DNA of 64,000 bases from Inia geoffrensis (GCA_036417435.1 CM070901.1:10080001-10144000); one strand, 5' to 3'. Shown: positions 25,187 to 38,350, numbered from the stretch's first letter. Notes: generated by a model from the letters alone, not told the origin. Numbers and translations are program-made.

Positions 25187-28100
25187 TTTTTTTTTTTTAA
25201 CATCTTTATTGGAGTATAATTGCTTTACAGTGGTGAGTTAGTTTCTGCTTTATAACAAAGTGAATCAGTTATACATATACATATGTTCCCATATCTCTTC
25301 CCTCTTGTGTCTCCCTCCCTCCCACCCTCCCTATCCCACCCCTCTAGGTGGTCCCAAACCACCGAGCTGATCTGCCTGTGCTATGTGCTTCCCACTAGCT
25401 ATCTATTTTACATTTGGTAGTGTATATATGTCCAGGCCACTCTCTCACTTTCTCACAGCTTACCCTTCCCTCTCCCCATATCCTCAAGTCCATTCTCTAG
25501 TAGGTCTGTGTCTTTATTGCTGTCTTACCCCTAGGTTCTTCATGACCTTTTTTTTTTTCCCTTAGATTCCATATATATGTGTTATCTTATGGTATTTGTT
25601 TTTCTCTTTCTGACTTACCTCACTCTGTATGACAGACTCTAGGTCCATCCACCTGACTACAAATAACTCAATTTTGTTTCTTTTTATGGCTAATATTTCA
25701 TTGTATATATGTGCCACATCTTCTTTATCCATTCATCTGCTGATGGACACTTAGGTTGCTTCCATGTCCTGGCTATTGTAAATAGTGCTGCAATGAACAT
25801 TTTGGTACATGACTCTTTTTGAATTATGGTTCTCTCAGGCTATATGCCCAAGTGGTGGAATTGCTGGGTCATATGGTAGTTCTATTTGTAGTTTTCTAAG
25901 GAACCTTCATACTGTTCTCCATAGTGGCTGTATCAATTTACATTCCCACCAACAGTACGAGAGTGTTCCCTTTTCTCCACACCCTCTCCAGTATTTATTG
26001 TTTCTAGATTTTTTGATGATGGCCATTCTGACTGGTGTGAGATGATATCTCATTGTAGTTTTGATTTGCATTTCTCTAATGATTAATGATGTTGAGCATT
26101 CTTTCATGTGTTTGTTGGCAATCTGTATATCTTCTTTCGAGAAATGTCTATTTTGGTCTTCTGCCCATTTTTGTATTGGGTTGTTGGTTTTTTTGTTATT
26201 GAGCTGCATGAGCTGCTTGTAAATTTTGGAGATAATCCTTTTTGAGTTGCTTCATTTGAAAATATTTTCTCCCATTCTGAGGGTTGTCTTTTGGTCCTGT
26301 TTATGGTTTCCTTTGCTGTGCAGAAGCTTTTAAGTTTCATTAGTTTATTTTTGTTTATTTTTGTTTTTATTTCCATTTCTCTAGGAGGTGGGTCAAAAAG
26401 GATCTTTCAGTGATTTATGTCATAGAGTGTTCAGCCTATGTTTTCCGCTAAGACTTTGATAGTGTCTGGCCTTACATTTAGGTCTTTAATCCATTTGGGG
26501 TTTATTTTTGTGTATGGTGTTAAGGAGTGTTCTAATTTCATACTTTTACATGTACCTGTCCAATTTTCCCAGCACCACTTATTGAAGAGGCTGGCTGTTC
26601 TCCACTGTATATTCTTACCTCCTTTATCAAAAATAAGCTGACCAGAAGTGCATGGGTTTATCTCTGGGCTTTCTATCCTGTTCCATTGTTCTATATTTCT
26701 GTTTTTTTGTGCCAGTGCCATATTGTCTTGATTACTGTAGCTTTGTAGTATAGTCTGAAGTCAGGGAGCCTGATTCCTCCAGCTCCATTTTTCGTTCTCA
26801 GGATTTCTTCGGCTATTTGTGGCCTTTTGTGTTTCCATACAAATTGTGACTTTTTTTGTTCTAGCTCTGTGAAAAATACCAGTGGTAGTTTCATAGGGAT
26901 TGCATTGAATCTGTAGATTGCTTTGGGTAATAGAGTCATTTTCACAATGTTGATTCTTCCAATCCAAGAACATGGTATATGTCTCCATCTATTTGTATGA
27001 TTTTTAATTTCTTTAATCAGTGTCTTATAATTTTCTGCATACAGGTCTTTTGTCTACTTAGGTAGGTTTATTCCTAGATATTTTATTCTTTGTGTTGCAA
27101 TGGTAAATGAGAGTGTTTTCTTAATTTCACTTTCAGATTTTTCATCATTAATGTATAGGAATGCCAGAGATTTCTGTGCATTAATTTTGTATTTGCTGCT
27201 TTACTAAATTCATTGATTAGCTTTCGTAGTTTTCAGGTAGCATCTTTAGAATTCTCTATGTAGAGTATCATGGCATCTGCAAACACTGAGAGCTTTACTT
27301 TTTCTTTTCCAATTTGGATTCCTTTTATTTCTTTTTCTTCTCTGATTGCTGTGGCTAAAACTTCTAAAACTATGTTGAATAAGAGTGGTGAGAGTGGGCA
27401 ACCTTGTCTTGTTCCTGATCTTAGTGGAAATGTTTTCAGTTTTTCACCATTGAGGATGATGTTGGCTGTGGGTTTGTCATATATGGCCTTTATTATGTTG
27501 AGGAAAGTTCCTCTATGCCTACTTTCTGTAGGGTTTTTATCATAAATGGGTGTTGAATTTTGTCGAAAGCTTTCTCAGCATCTATTGAGGTGATCATATG
27601 GTTTTTCTCCTTCAATTTGTTAATGTGGTGTATCACGTTGATTGATTTGCATATATTGAAGAATCCTTGCATTCCTGGCATAAACCCCACTTGATCATGG
27701 TGTATCATCCTTTTTATGTCCTGTTGGATTCTGTTTGCTAGTATTCTGTTAAGGATGTATGCATCTATGTTCATCAGTGATAATGGCCTGTAGTTTTCTT
27801 TCTTTGTGACATCTTTGTCTGGTTTTGGTATCAGGGTGATGGTGGCCTCGTAGAATGAGTTTGGGAGTGTTCCCCCCTCTGCTATATTTTGGAAGAGTTT
27901 GAGAAGGATAAGCGTTAGCTCTTCTCTAAATGCTTGACAGAATTTACCTGTGAAGCCATCTGGTCCTGGGCTTTTGTTTGTTGGAAGATTTTTAATCACA
28001 GTTTCAATTTCATTGCTTGTGATTGGTCTGTTCATATTTTCTCTTCCTTCCTGGTTCAGTCTCGGCAGGTTGTGCATTTCGAAGAATTTGTCCATTTCTT

Positions 28101-29288
28101 CCACGTTGTCCATTTTATTGGCCTAGAGTTGCTTATAGTAATCTCTCATGATCTTTTGTATTTCTGCAGTGTCAGTTGTTCTCCTTTTTCATTTCTAATT
28201 CTATTGATTTGAGTCTTTTCCCTTTTTTTCTTGATGAGTCTGGCTAATGGTTTATCAATTGTGTTTATCTTCTCAAAGAAACAGCTTTTAGTTTTATTGA
28301 TCTTTGCTATCATTTTCTTCATTTCTTTTTCGTTTATTTCTGATCTGATTTTTATAATTTCTTTCCTTCTGCTAACTTAGGGGTTTTTTTGTTCTTCTTT
28401 CTCTAATTGCTTTAGGTGTAAGGCTAGGTTGTTTATTTGAGTTGTTTCCTGTTTCTTAAGGTAGGATTGTAATTGCTTTAAACTTCCTTCTTAGAACTGC
28501 TTTTGCTGCATCCCATAGGTTTTGGGTCATCGTGTCCCCATTGTCGTTTGTTTCTGGGTATTTTTGATTTCCTCTTTGATTACTGCAGTGATCACTTGGT
28601 TATTAAGCAGTGTATTGTTTAACCTCCATGTGTTTGTAATTTTTACATATCTTTTCCTGTAATTGATATCTAGTCTCATAGCATTGTGGCCGGAAATATA
28701 CTTGATACAATTTCAGTTTTCTTAAATTTACCAAGGCTTGATTTGTGACCCAAGATATGATCTATCCTGGAGAATGTTCCATGAGGACTTGAGAAAAATG
28801 TATATTCTGTTGTTTTTGGATGGAATGTCCCATAAATATCAATTAAGTCCATCTTGTTTAATGTATCATTTAAAGCTTTTGTTTCCTTATTTATTTTCAT
28901 TTTGGATGATCTGTGCATTGGTGAAAGTGGGGCGTTAATGTCCCATACTATGATTGTGCTACTGTCGATTTCCCCTTTTATGGCTCTTAGTATTTGCCTT
29001 ATGTATTGAGGTGCTCCTGTGTTAGGTGCATAAATATTTACAATTGTTATATCTTCTTCTTGGATCGATCCCTTGATCATTATGTAGTGTCCTTCTTTGT
29101 CTCTTATAATAGTGTCTATTTTAAGGTCTATTTTGTGTGATGTGAGAATTGCTACTCCAGCTTTCTTTTGATTTCCCTTTGCATGGAATATCTTTTTCCA
29201 TCCCCTTATTTTCAGTCTGTATGTGTCCCTAGGTCTGAAGTGGATTTCTTGTAGACATTATATATACGGGTCTTGTTTTTGTATTTTT
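25187..29288 (-). mobile_element. 5'-truncated L1, minus strand
   Basis: A poly-T at 25187-25198 marks the 3' end. The text then runs through the 3' UTR (25200-25600), ORF2 C-terminus, RT and part of the endonuclease, and stops near 29288, so the element lost its 5' UTR, ORF1 and the start of ORF2. Over 112 bases that I aligned by eye (26825-26940 against 43005-43117) it differs from the young L1 at 8 positions, about 93 percent identity. It belongs to the same broad lineage and is older. Confidence 0.92.
25905..29255 (-). pseudogene. Broken L1 ORF2 with large readable RT block
   Basis: The longest intact piece, 28113-27493 (206 residues), covers the start of the RT domain: the [11 protein letters not shown] region, an [16 protein letters not shown] block, and [15 protein letters not shown], which holds the first catalytic aspartate (motif A). 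Other pieces are 29080-28676 (endonuclease, with RIDHILGH), 26945-26691, 26721-26431, 26376-26104 and 26209-25907 (C-terminus with [12 protein letters not shown]). Several frameshifts and stops separate them. The N-terminal endonuclease start is absent because of the 5' truncation. Not functional. Confidence 0.88.
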
Positions 29289-30126
29289 TGGCAAAAAATT
29301 GTAGCAAAAGTTAATTGTACTAAGTATCATTACAAATGTTTATAATTATTATTTACCAGCAACACTGGTAAATTTGCTTAGTTTTTTTCTAAGTTTATGG
29401 TGTAAATAAACATTAGTTCTACCACGCATCACCATGAAGTATAGAATATTAGAAAGAATCTTGAAGCCAAACAAAATCAGAAAATTTTGTATGTTCATGT
29501 CTTGAATTTATCTGTGCTATTACTTAACATTGTACTGTTAGTGAATTTCTTATTTCTTAACTGCGTGCAATTTTTTCTTGATTTCACATGTTTAAAATCC
29601 AGTTAATGAATGCATTATTTGCCTACTATGAGAATAGTTCTGATTTCACCATTTTTGCTTTTCTTCTGAAAATACATAGCACCTTTATATGTTAACAAAC
29701 TGAGAATCCTATGTCCTTTCATGCTTTTTTAAATGCTATACTCTGAACCCATGCAGAGAAGATCATTCTGAAAAGTTGTGGAGCAATAAAAGAATGTGAG
29801 AGTACCTAAATTATATCAGAAGCAAGATTTTTTTAAACGTGAGGTTTGGGAGGGTATGTCACTAATTTCTTTTTAAATTAAAACAAAGGACAGGGATCTT
29901 TTCATTTTGAAAAATGTTTTTAAACATTCAGTGAAGATTTGATTAATTATCTGAATAAATGTGTGGAATCAAGGATGTTGATAATATTTGAAAGGATGTT
30001 ACTTTTTTTTGAGAGGCTTGAAACAGACTAAGTGTCTGTGACATTATGATTTCATATATTTCTCTTTTGTAAATTAATTTGAATACCCAGTTGTTTCATA
30101 CAGTTTTTTGGGGATTTTTTTTTTTT
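29289..30126. other. Anonymous intergenic sequence
   Basis: No gene or confident repeat. T-rich run at 30116-30130. Confidence 0.5.
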
Positions 30127-30655
30127 TTTTGATTATAGTTGGAAGAATTCTAAGAAAATCCCCTGTGACCCACACCGTTTTGTAATCCTCACCCAAGGAG
30201 CATGGGTAGGACCCGTTCCTGTCTTCTAACTAGTATACATCACACAGGTGAGTTCTTTGCAAATGTAATTGAAGTCCCTAATCAGGTGACTTTAATAAAA
30301 AAGAAATTATCCCAGTGGTCCTGACTGATGAGGTGAGCACTTCAACAAAGGGTCTAGAGGTGAGAAAAATCTTTCTTAATTTATCCTGGAAGAAATGAGT
30401 CATCATATATTCTACAACTTCAAAGGAATAAATCTACCCAAACCACATAAGCTTGGAAGAGAACTTTAAATTTCAGATAAGATCCAGACCTGGCTAACAT
30501 CTTGGTTGCAGTCCTGTGAGGCTTTTAGCAGAGGACTCAGCTAGGCTGTGCGCAAACCTCCTGATCCATCAAAATGTGAGAAAATACTGAAAGTTGTTTT
30601 AAAGCCACTGAGTTAGTGATAATTTATTACAGAACAAATGAAAACTAATACACTG
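30127..30655 (+). mobile_element. MaLR/ERVL-type LTR-like element
   Basis: The 3' part, GTTGTTTTAAAGCCACTGAG followed by GTGATAATTTATTACAGAACAAATGAAAACTAATAC, is the hallmark end of MLT-type LTRs. Upstream, GCAGAGGACTCAGCTAGGCTGTGC and AACATCTTGGTTGCAGTCCTGTGAGG fit the same group. No internal retroviral region is attached, so it is a solo LTR or a fragment. The exact subfamily is not determined. Confidence 0.6.
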
Positions 30656-31289
30656 AGTGTTCAAGTATTTGAGGTAGACTATAACCAGGTTTATTAATTC
30701 TTCACTTCCCAGGCTGGGTAGCTTATGACAGGGAAGAGATTTTGTAGAGTTGGCTAAATGAGAATAGCTGGGTACTCTGAGTGAGAAGGTTAAATTGGTT
30801 ATACTGACAGATACTTGGGCATATGTATGCTAAATAAAGAACATTTGGAAAAAAAAAATCTCACAACAGGGCTAAGGAATAAAGCTTTATGTATCAAGAT
30901 AATTATATATAGTTCAAAAATTTCTATATATGATGGGCAACTATCATTCAGGAGAGGGTTTTTGTGAGTCTCAGTTGATAATAAGTGGAAGATCAAATAT
31001 AAGGTCCAAAGGTATATAGAGTAATCAGTATTTTGCAAAACTGGAAATTGGTCTCATATGGTATTCTGATTATTCTTAGAAAAATATGAAAGTAAAATAG
31101 CCCTCTAAACTCTAAGATTCCCCCCCACCATGATCTCAAGTTTCAGATATGTATGCATTACAAAAATTGTTAAAGGAAGTTCTTTGGACAGAAGGAAAAT
31201 GACACCAGTTGGAAATTTAGAAATACAGAAAATAATGTAGAACTCTAGAGGTGGTAAATATATGTAAAATACATTAATTAAAAATTTTT
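30656..31289. other. Anonymous intergenic sequence
   Basis: Nothing supported. An A-rich run is present at 30849-30857. Confidence 0.5.
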
Positions 31290-32883
31290 CTTTATGATAA
31301 TTGAATCAGCTTTGTCTTCTTGGAATTAATCCCGTTTGGTTGTGGTGTATAACTGTTTATACATTGTTGGATTTGATTTGCAAATATATTTTTGAAAATT
31401 TTTACATGTAGTTTCATGAAGATATTAGTCTCTAGTTTCCTTTCCTATAACTCTATCTAGTTTTGGTATGAAGATAATGCTGGCCTCGTAGAATGAGTGA
31501 AGAAGTATTCGTTCTGCTTTTATTTTCTGAAAGATTGTCATAAATAGTTATCATTTTTTCTTTAAATGTTTGGTATAATTAAGCAGTGTAACCATATGGG
31601 TCTGGTGTGTTCTTTTCTGGAAGGTTATTAATTGTTGATTCAGTTTCTTTAATACAAAAAGCCCTACTCAGGTTATCTGTTTTTCCTTAAGTGGGTTTTA
31701 ATAGTTTGTGTCTTTTCAGGAATTGGACCATTTCATCTGTTATCAAATTTGTGTGCACAGAGTTTGTTATCCTTTTAATGTTTGTGGGGCCAGGCATGAT
31801 GACAACTTCTTTGTTTCTGACATCAATAATTTTTATCCTCTCTCTTTCTTTTCTTAGTTCGTCTGGCTAGAGTTCTATCAATTTTATTAATCCTTTTTAT
31901 GGAACTAACTGTTGATTTTCATGCCTTTTTTTTCTGTCATTTTACTGTTTTCAGTTTATTGATTTCTGCTTTAATTTTTTTCTTCATTTGCTTTGGACTT
32001 AAGTTGCTCTTTTTCTAGTTTCCTGAAGTTTTAGCTTAGACTTGTAATTTTAGATCTTCTTTTCTATGATATGCATTCAATGATATAAATTGCCTCTAAG
32101 CACTGTTTTCACTGCACCCCACACATTTTCATGAGTTGAATTTTCATTTTTACTAATTCAGTATATTTTAATATATCTTGAGAATTCTTTTTAGTCCATA
32201 TGTTATTTAGGAGTATGTTATTTAATCTCCAAGTGTTTGAGGATTTTCCAACTATCTTTCTGTTATTTATTATTAGTTTAATTCTGTTGTGGTTTGAGAA
32301 GATACTTTATATAAGTTTCTAACTTTTAATTTTGTTTGGGTGTGTTTGATGGCCCAGTGTGGACTATATTGGTAAATGTTCCATCTGACCTTGAGAAGAA
32401 TGTGTTGGAATGTGCAGTTGTTGGATAAAGGATTCTATAAATGTTAATTGTATTGGTTGATTAATAGTGGTATTCGGGTCACTTGTATCTTTACTGATTT
32501 TCCGACTGCTTGATCCGTCAACGACTGTAAGGGGAATAATAAATTTTCAACTGTAACAATAGATTCATCTCTTTCTCCTTGCAGTTTTATCATTTTTTGC
32601 CTCATGTATCTTTGATCTGAAGTGTGCTTTGTCTGAAATTAATATAGCTGCTCCAGTTTCTTTTGATTAGTGTCAACGTGGTATATCTGTGTCCATTTCT
32701 TTACTTTTAACCTGAGTCTTCATACTTAAAGTGGATTTATTGTAGTCAATATATAGCAGGGTCTTGTCTGTGTATTTGTTTTTTAATCTACTCTGATAAT
32801 GTGTCATTTAACTGGTATTATTTAGACTATTCTAATTTAAAATTATTTTTGATATAGATGGAATAATATCTAGTGCGATTTTA
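31290..32883 (-). mobile_element. Old L1, RT to endonuclease part
   Basis: Antisense ORF2 landmarks in order: GATAATGCTGGCCTCGTAGAATGAGTG (about 31465), CTATCAATTTTATTAATCC (about 31873), TGAGAAGAATGTGTTGGAATG (about 32392), GATCTGAAGTGTGCTTTGTCTG (about 32612), CAATATATAGCAGGGTCTTG (about 32747). It carries on after an interruption, at 34243. Confidence 0.85.
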
Positions 32884-34150
32884 AAAAATTTAATTGTATA
32901 ATGCACATTAGGTAAAATTTAACATCTTAACCATTTTAAGTGTATACTTAGTAGTGTTATATATATTCACTTTATTGTGCAAACAGCCTCCAGAACTTTT
33001 TACTCTTGCAAAACTGGAATTCCTTATCCACTCAACAATAACTAACCATTTCCCCACTCCCTGGCAACCACCATTCCATTTTCTATTTCTATGAAACTGA
33101 CTACTCTAGATATCTCATATAAGTGAAATCATACAGTACTTATCTTTTTGTGACAGACTTATTTCATCTAGTATAATTTTCTCGAGGTTCATCCATGTTG
33201 CAGCATTTGTCAGAATTTCCTTCCTACTGAAGGCTAATCTTCCATTGTATGTATATACCACATTTTTTCATTTATTCATTTATCCATGGAAGTACACTTG
33301 GGTTCCTTGTACCTCTTGACTGTTGTGAATAATGCTTTTATGAATACAAGTGCACAAATACCTCTTGGAGACCCTGTTTTGGGTTCTTCTGGATATATAC
33401 CCAGAAGTGGAATTCGTGGATCATGTGGTAATTCTATGTTTAATTTTTTGAGGAACTGCCTCACTGTTTCACATAGTGGCTTCACCATTTTACATTCCCA
33501 CCAAGAGTACACAGGGGTTCGAGTTTCTCCACATCCTCACTAATACTTGTTAGTTTTCTGGTTTTTTGATAGCAGCCATACTAGTGGGTATGAGGTGGTA
33601 TTTCATAATTTTGATCATAGTATTTCTGTAATGAGCAGTCATGATGATCATCTGTTAATATGTTTGGTGGCTATTTGTATATCTTCTTTGGAGAAATGTC
33701 TATTCAAGTCCTTTGCCCATTTCTGAATTGGTTTGCGTTTTTTGTCGTTGCATTTTAGGATTTCTCTATATATTCTGGATATTGATTGTTTGTCAAATAT
33801 GTGATTTAAAAATATTTTCTCCCATTCTGTGGGTTCCCATTTTATTTTATTTATAGTGCCCTTTGATGCATGAAAGTTTTTAATTTTGAAGTTCAGTTAT
33901 TTTTTCTTTTGTTACCTGTGCCTTTGGTGTCATATCCAAGAAATTATTGCGAAACCTGAAGTCACGAAGCTTTTTCCTCACATCTTCTTTTATAGTTTTA
34001 CATCTTATATTTAGGTCTTTGATCCATTTTGAGTTAGTTTTTGTATCTAGTGTAAGGTAAGGGTCCAACCTCATTCTTTTACATGTGTATATCTAGTATT
34101 CCTGGCATCATTTGTTGAAGGGTTTATACTGTGTTTTTAACTATTTTCAC
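32884..34150 (-). mobile_element. Second L1 3' part inserted into the preceding L1
   Basis: Starts at the 3' UTR side (AAATTTAACATCTTAACCATTTTAAG, then CCCTGGCAACCACCATTCC) and runs to ORF2 C-terminal text near 34100 (CATCATTTGTTGAAGGG). ORF2 remnants: 33512-33276 (WWECKMVKPLCETVRQFLKK) and 34074-33880. It is 5'-truncated and old. The L1 on its left resumes on its right, so it is a nested insertion. Confidence 0.8.
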
Positions 34151-34160
34151 TTCATTTGTA

Positions 34161-34240
34161 TTGGGGTGGCCCAAAAGTTCGTTCAGGGGTTTCCATAAGA
34201 TGGTGTGGAAAACTCCGAATGAACTTTTTGGCTAACCCAG
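34161..34240. mobile_element. 80-bp mariner-like MITE
   Basis: Flanked by TA on both sides (34159-34160 and 34241-34242). It is nearly palindromic: the left 24 bases (TTGGGGTGGCCCAAAAGTTC...) and the reverse complement of the right 24 agree at 19 of 24 positions. The core GTTCGTTC / GAATGAAC is typical of mariner termini in whale and ruminant genomes. No transposase. Confidence 0.85.
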
Positions 34241-34242
34241 TA

Positions 34243-34690
34243 TTTGTTCTTTACCCCTCTGTCTTTTACTGTCTCCTCTGGTTTAATTGAGTACTTCATA
34301 AAATAACCATTTTATGTCTTTCCTTAGCATATCATTTATACTTACTTTAAAAGTTTGTTACAAGTTGCCCTAGAGTTTGCAATATATATATTTAACTAAC
34401 AATAACTCATCTTCAAATAAGCTGTTTTTCTTCAAGTGTAGTGCAGGTATCTTACAACAGTTTTCCCAGTAGCTCGCTCCCTCCGCTTTGGCACTGCAGT
34501 CATTCATTTTACTTACCCATATGCTATAATCATCCAATATATTGTTACTACTAGCAGTTGTCTTTTTGATTCATAATAATTCTGAACCTTGTTTTAAACA
34601 TTTCTTTAAGGACAGATCTGCTGATCACAAATTCCTTCTGTCTTACATTTTCACTAAGATTAACCATAGGGAATTGAAATGAGGTCTTCC
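34243..34690 (-). mobile_element. Continuation of the old L1 toward the ORF1-ORF2 junction
   Basis: TTTGTTCTTTACCCCTCTG, then GTTTAATTGAGTACTTCATAA and GTTGCCCTAGAGTTTGCAATATATA are antisense landmarks of the segment just upstream of ORF2 in old L1s, the expected continuation of 31290-32883. Confidence 0.65.
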
Positions 34691-35275
34691 CTGTGATAGA
34701 TATCCTCCTACCAATTCCCACTCTTATTTCATAAAATATTATTTGTATGACTTATTTAATTGTATAATTGCATAAGGAAGTAATGATGGATTTTGGAGTC
34801 CAAAAAATATTAGTTTATCATAGAAAAAAATCCCAGAGTTTCAAGCTGAAAATCTCTGGAGAATACCTGTAAAGAAATACTGTCCTATTAATTTATTATG
34901 TTATCTCAAATAAAGAATTTTTTGCCATGGGATTAGAACACTAAAAGTCCCATACAAAATCAAACAAAACGAGGGGGAGAAAAAGCTTTCTTTCTAGCCT
35001 AGGAAATGAACTGCTATCGGACCTATTCTCAAATGCCTGTATTTTAGAATAATCAAAAGCTAAAATAAAAAAAAATTTTTAGCAGTGAATAAATGTATAC
35101 CTAAAACACAATATAAGGAAATGAAATTGGTTCAGAAGAAAAATAAGTTGAATAAATTAATATAGTTACAGTAAAATAGAGTAAAAATAATACAAACCAA
35201 GGTCTTAAAATGGAAAAAGGATGCTAAATACACGCTAAGGAAGAGGAAAGTGAGTTTTATTCAAAAGTGCATGTA
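34691..35275. other. Anonymous intergenic sequence
   Basis: A-rich, no gene recognised. Confidence 0.5.
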
Positions 35276-35480
35276 GGGCTTCCCTGGTGGCGCAGTGGTT
35301 GAGAGTCCACCTGCTGATGCAGGGGACACGGGTTTGTCCCCCGGTCTGGGAAGATCCCACATGCCGTGGAGCGGCTAGGCCCGTGAGCCATGGCCGCTGA
35401 GCCTGCACGTCCGGAGCCTGTGCTCCGCAACGGGAGAGGCCACAACAGTGAGAGGCCCGTGTACCGCAAAAAAAAAAAAA
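35276..35480 (+). mobile_element. tRNA-derived cetacean SINE
   Basis: Begins GGGCTTCCCTGGTGGCGCAGTGG (A-box region) with a GGTTTGTCCC B-box variant and ends ...CCGTGTACCGC plus A13. No convincing target-site duplication was found. Confidence 0.92.
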
Positions 35481-36464
35481 GAAACACAGACATTGGGGCA
35501 TCGTTTATAAAAGGAATACTTTCCTTAATTCATACATATACACACATGAGTAGTTAAATTTTATTGCTGATACTATTGTTAGTCATATAGTGTGGATTTA
35601 ATTGGAAGAATAATTTCAAAGCCTCAATTAAACATTAATTAACCTCTATCCTAAGCCAAGAATTACTTTAAAGAAATCTAAATAGGAATTTTTTCTGTAT
35701 TTTTTTCCTACAGAATAAAAACATCTTCAAAATCACTTAGGTGAATCACTTTTCTGATGTAAAATCCCAGTGTATCTCATAAAATACCAAGTAAGGGTGC
35801 TGACAGGTATGAAATTCACAAGTTATTTGGAGTTTGATGCTCAGAAAGTAATTGCATGCTCTGTGCATCGAACTGTAAATTGGGTTGGGCCTATCTGTGT
35901 ATATTCACAGAAAAGAATTAAAGCCTTGAAGGTAAACTCATCGTCCTCTGTCAACATCAAAAATATACCTTCTTTGAATCTGATATTCCCTAAAATTCTC
36001 TTGCATGAATGTGTTGAAGTCAGATAAATCTTGAGGTTATTTATTTTGAACTATTAGATTCTGAGGTACTGCTTCAAATTTCATTTTTTTAACCCTAATT
36101 TTTTTTTCATCAGAATGTTATTTTCCTAGGAAAATCTATGCATGCATTTGCCCTACAGAATTTTTCTCAGAAGTTGAATGTTAAGTGCATATTTTTGAAC
36201 TACTAAAGCTGCTACTAAGAAAAGCATAGCACAGGATGTTTTTCCATTATAATAGAATGAAATTGATTTGAGGAAAAGTCAAGGTTTAAGGAAGGTATGA
36301 TATTATTGGAACAGTTGGTTTTATTATAATTTGAAAATGTAAAAAACCAAAAAAAGTACTTTATGCTGGTAAATGTGGTAGAGAGGGGCAAAAGGCTCAA
36401 GCAAGATTGATAAAGGTTTTTATCTGGTAGAGAGGAATAGTAAGTGTATGACTCCTATTTTGAT
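35481..36464. other. Anonymous intergenic sequence
   Basis: No gene recognised. The 85-codon open frame at 35770-36027 shows no domain. Confidence 0.5.
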
Positions 36465-36682
36465 GTTTTTTTTGTTTTGTTTTGTTTTTTGCGGTACGCG
36501 GGCCTCTCACTGTCGTGGCCTCTCCCGTTGCGGAGCACAGGCTCCGGACGCGCAGGCTCAGCGGCCATGGCTCACGGGCCCAGCCGCTCTGCGGCACATG
36601 GGATCCTCTCGGATCGGGGCATGAACCCGTGTGCCCTGCATCGGCAGGCGGACCCTCAACCACTGCGCCACCAGGGAAGCCC
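36465..36682 (-). mobile_element. Young-looking tRNA-derived SINE
   Basis: T-rich tail with TTTTG units (36465-36490), then GCGGTACGCGGGCCTCTCACTG and a body rich in intact CpG, ending CCACCAGGGAAGCCC. Retained CpGs suggest a recent insertion. No clear target-site duplication. Confidence 0.92.
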
Positions 36683-37404
36683 GACCGCTGGTAGTTTTTA
36701 AGCCCAGATACTCCTCCTTTTCCTCCTGCCCCTCATCTGGGAGAGCTGAGAAGAAAGCTGAGGTACTCCCTTGTTTGGCGCTGGTAGGAAGATAAAGCCA
36801 TGCAGTTTTACTTTACAGTAATACTTCTCAGCATATTGTCTTATTTCATCATGCAGTGTTTACTTACTTTTTGGTTGCAGTACTTCCTGGTGACTTTTAA
36901 GGAAGTGAATTTCTCAGATGTACTTTGCGATAGTTTAGTTCTACAGAAGTAGTGTGAATTGAAGACATATGAAAATTTTAAATTTTAAAATGATGTCTTG
37001 TGGGCTGTTCTGAAAACTTAAAAAAAAAAGCAAAATGCTTTCTAAAACGCGGTCTCTGTGGTGGATCATGTATGAAAAAGTCATGACCACCTTGCTACCT
37101 AAAATATATTTCAATTAAATGAAACTTTTCAAAAGTCTTTTCATAAGCAGCCTATGTGTAGGGAGCATGTAACAGATAAAAAGCAACCACCTAGGCACAA
37201 ATGGTTAATAGGGCCTTTACTAGTACTCAGGAGGTAACAGAGAGGTAATAGTAACTCAGTACTAGATTTTTTTCAGGTAGGAGGGAATCTGGAAGTTAAG
37301 CTTTTGTTTTTCCAAATGCTGAACTGCCTGTCCATTTGAAGTATCTCATTGAAATAGACTTTACCCTCAAGTTTATAGTACTTGATATTAGTAATAAGTA
37401 TTAT
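36683..37404. other. Anonymous intergenic sequence
   Basis: No gene recognised. A run of A is at 37020-37029. Confidence 0.5.
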
Positions 37405-38350
37405 AAAAACTTTTGGAGAGATTAAGAAAGATGGCGGAAGAGTAAGACGCGGAGATCACCTTCCTCCCCACAGATACACCAGAAATACATCTACACGTGG
37501 AACAACTCTTACAGAACACCTACTGAAGGCTGGCAAAAGACCTCAGACCTCCTAAAAGGCAAGAAACTCCCCACGTACCTGGGTAGGGCAAAAGAAAAAA
37601 AGAAAAAACAGAGACAAAAGAATAGGGACGGGACCTGCACCAGTGGGAGGGAGCTGTGAAGGAGCAAAAGTCTCCACACACTAGGAAGCCCCTTCACGGG
37701 CAGAGACTGCGGGAGGTGGAGGAGGGAGCTTCAGAGTCGCAGAGGAGAGCACACCAACAGGGGTGCGGAGGGGAAAGCGGAGAGACTCCCGCATAGAGGA
37801 TCGGTGCCGACCGGCACTCACCAGCCCGAGAGGCTTGTCGGCTCACCAGCCGGGGCGGGCGGGGCTGCGAGCTAAAGCTCGGGTTTCGGTTTCAGACGGA
37901 GCGCAGGGAAAGGACTGGGGTTGGCGGCTTGAACATAGCCTGAAGGGGGTAGTGCACCACGGCTAGCCGGGAGGGAGTCCGGGGAAAAGTCTGCACCTGC
38001 CAAAGAGGCAAGAGACTTTTAACACACGGCGGGCCTCAGGCTGGTGCAGCATCACGCCGGCCTCTGCCGCCGCAGGCCCGCCCCGCACGCCGTGCCCCTC
38101 TCTCCCCTCGGCCTGTGTGCGCCAAAGCCCCCGAATCAGAGGCTCCTTTAACCCTGTCCTGAGTGAAAAACAGACGCCCTCCAGCGACCTACACGCAGAG
38201 GCGGGGCCAAATCCAAAGCTGAGCCCCTGGGAGCTGTGAGAACAAAGAAGTGAAAGGGAAATCTCTCCCAGCAGCCTCAGAAGCCGCGGATTACAGCTCC
38301 ACAATCAGCTTGATGTACCCTGCTTCTGTGGAATACATGAATAGACAGTG

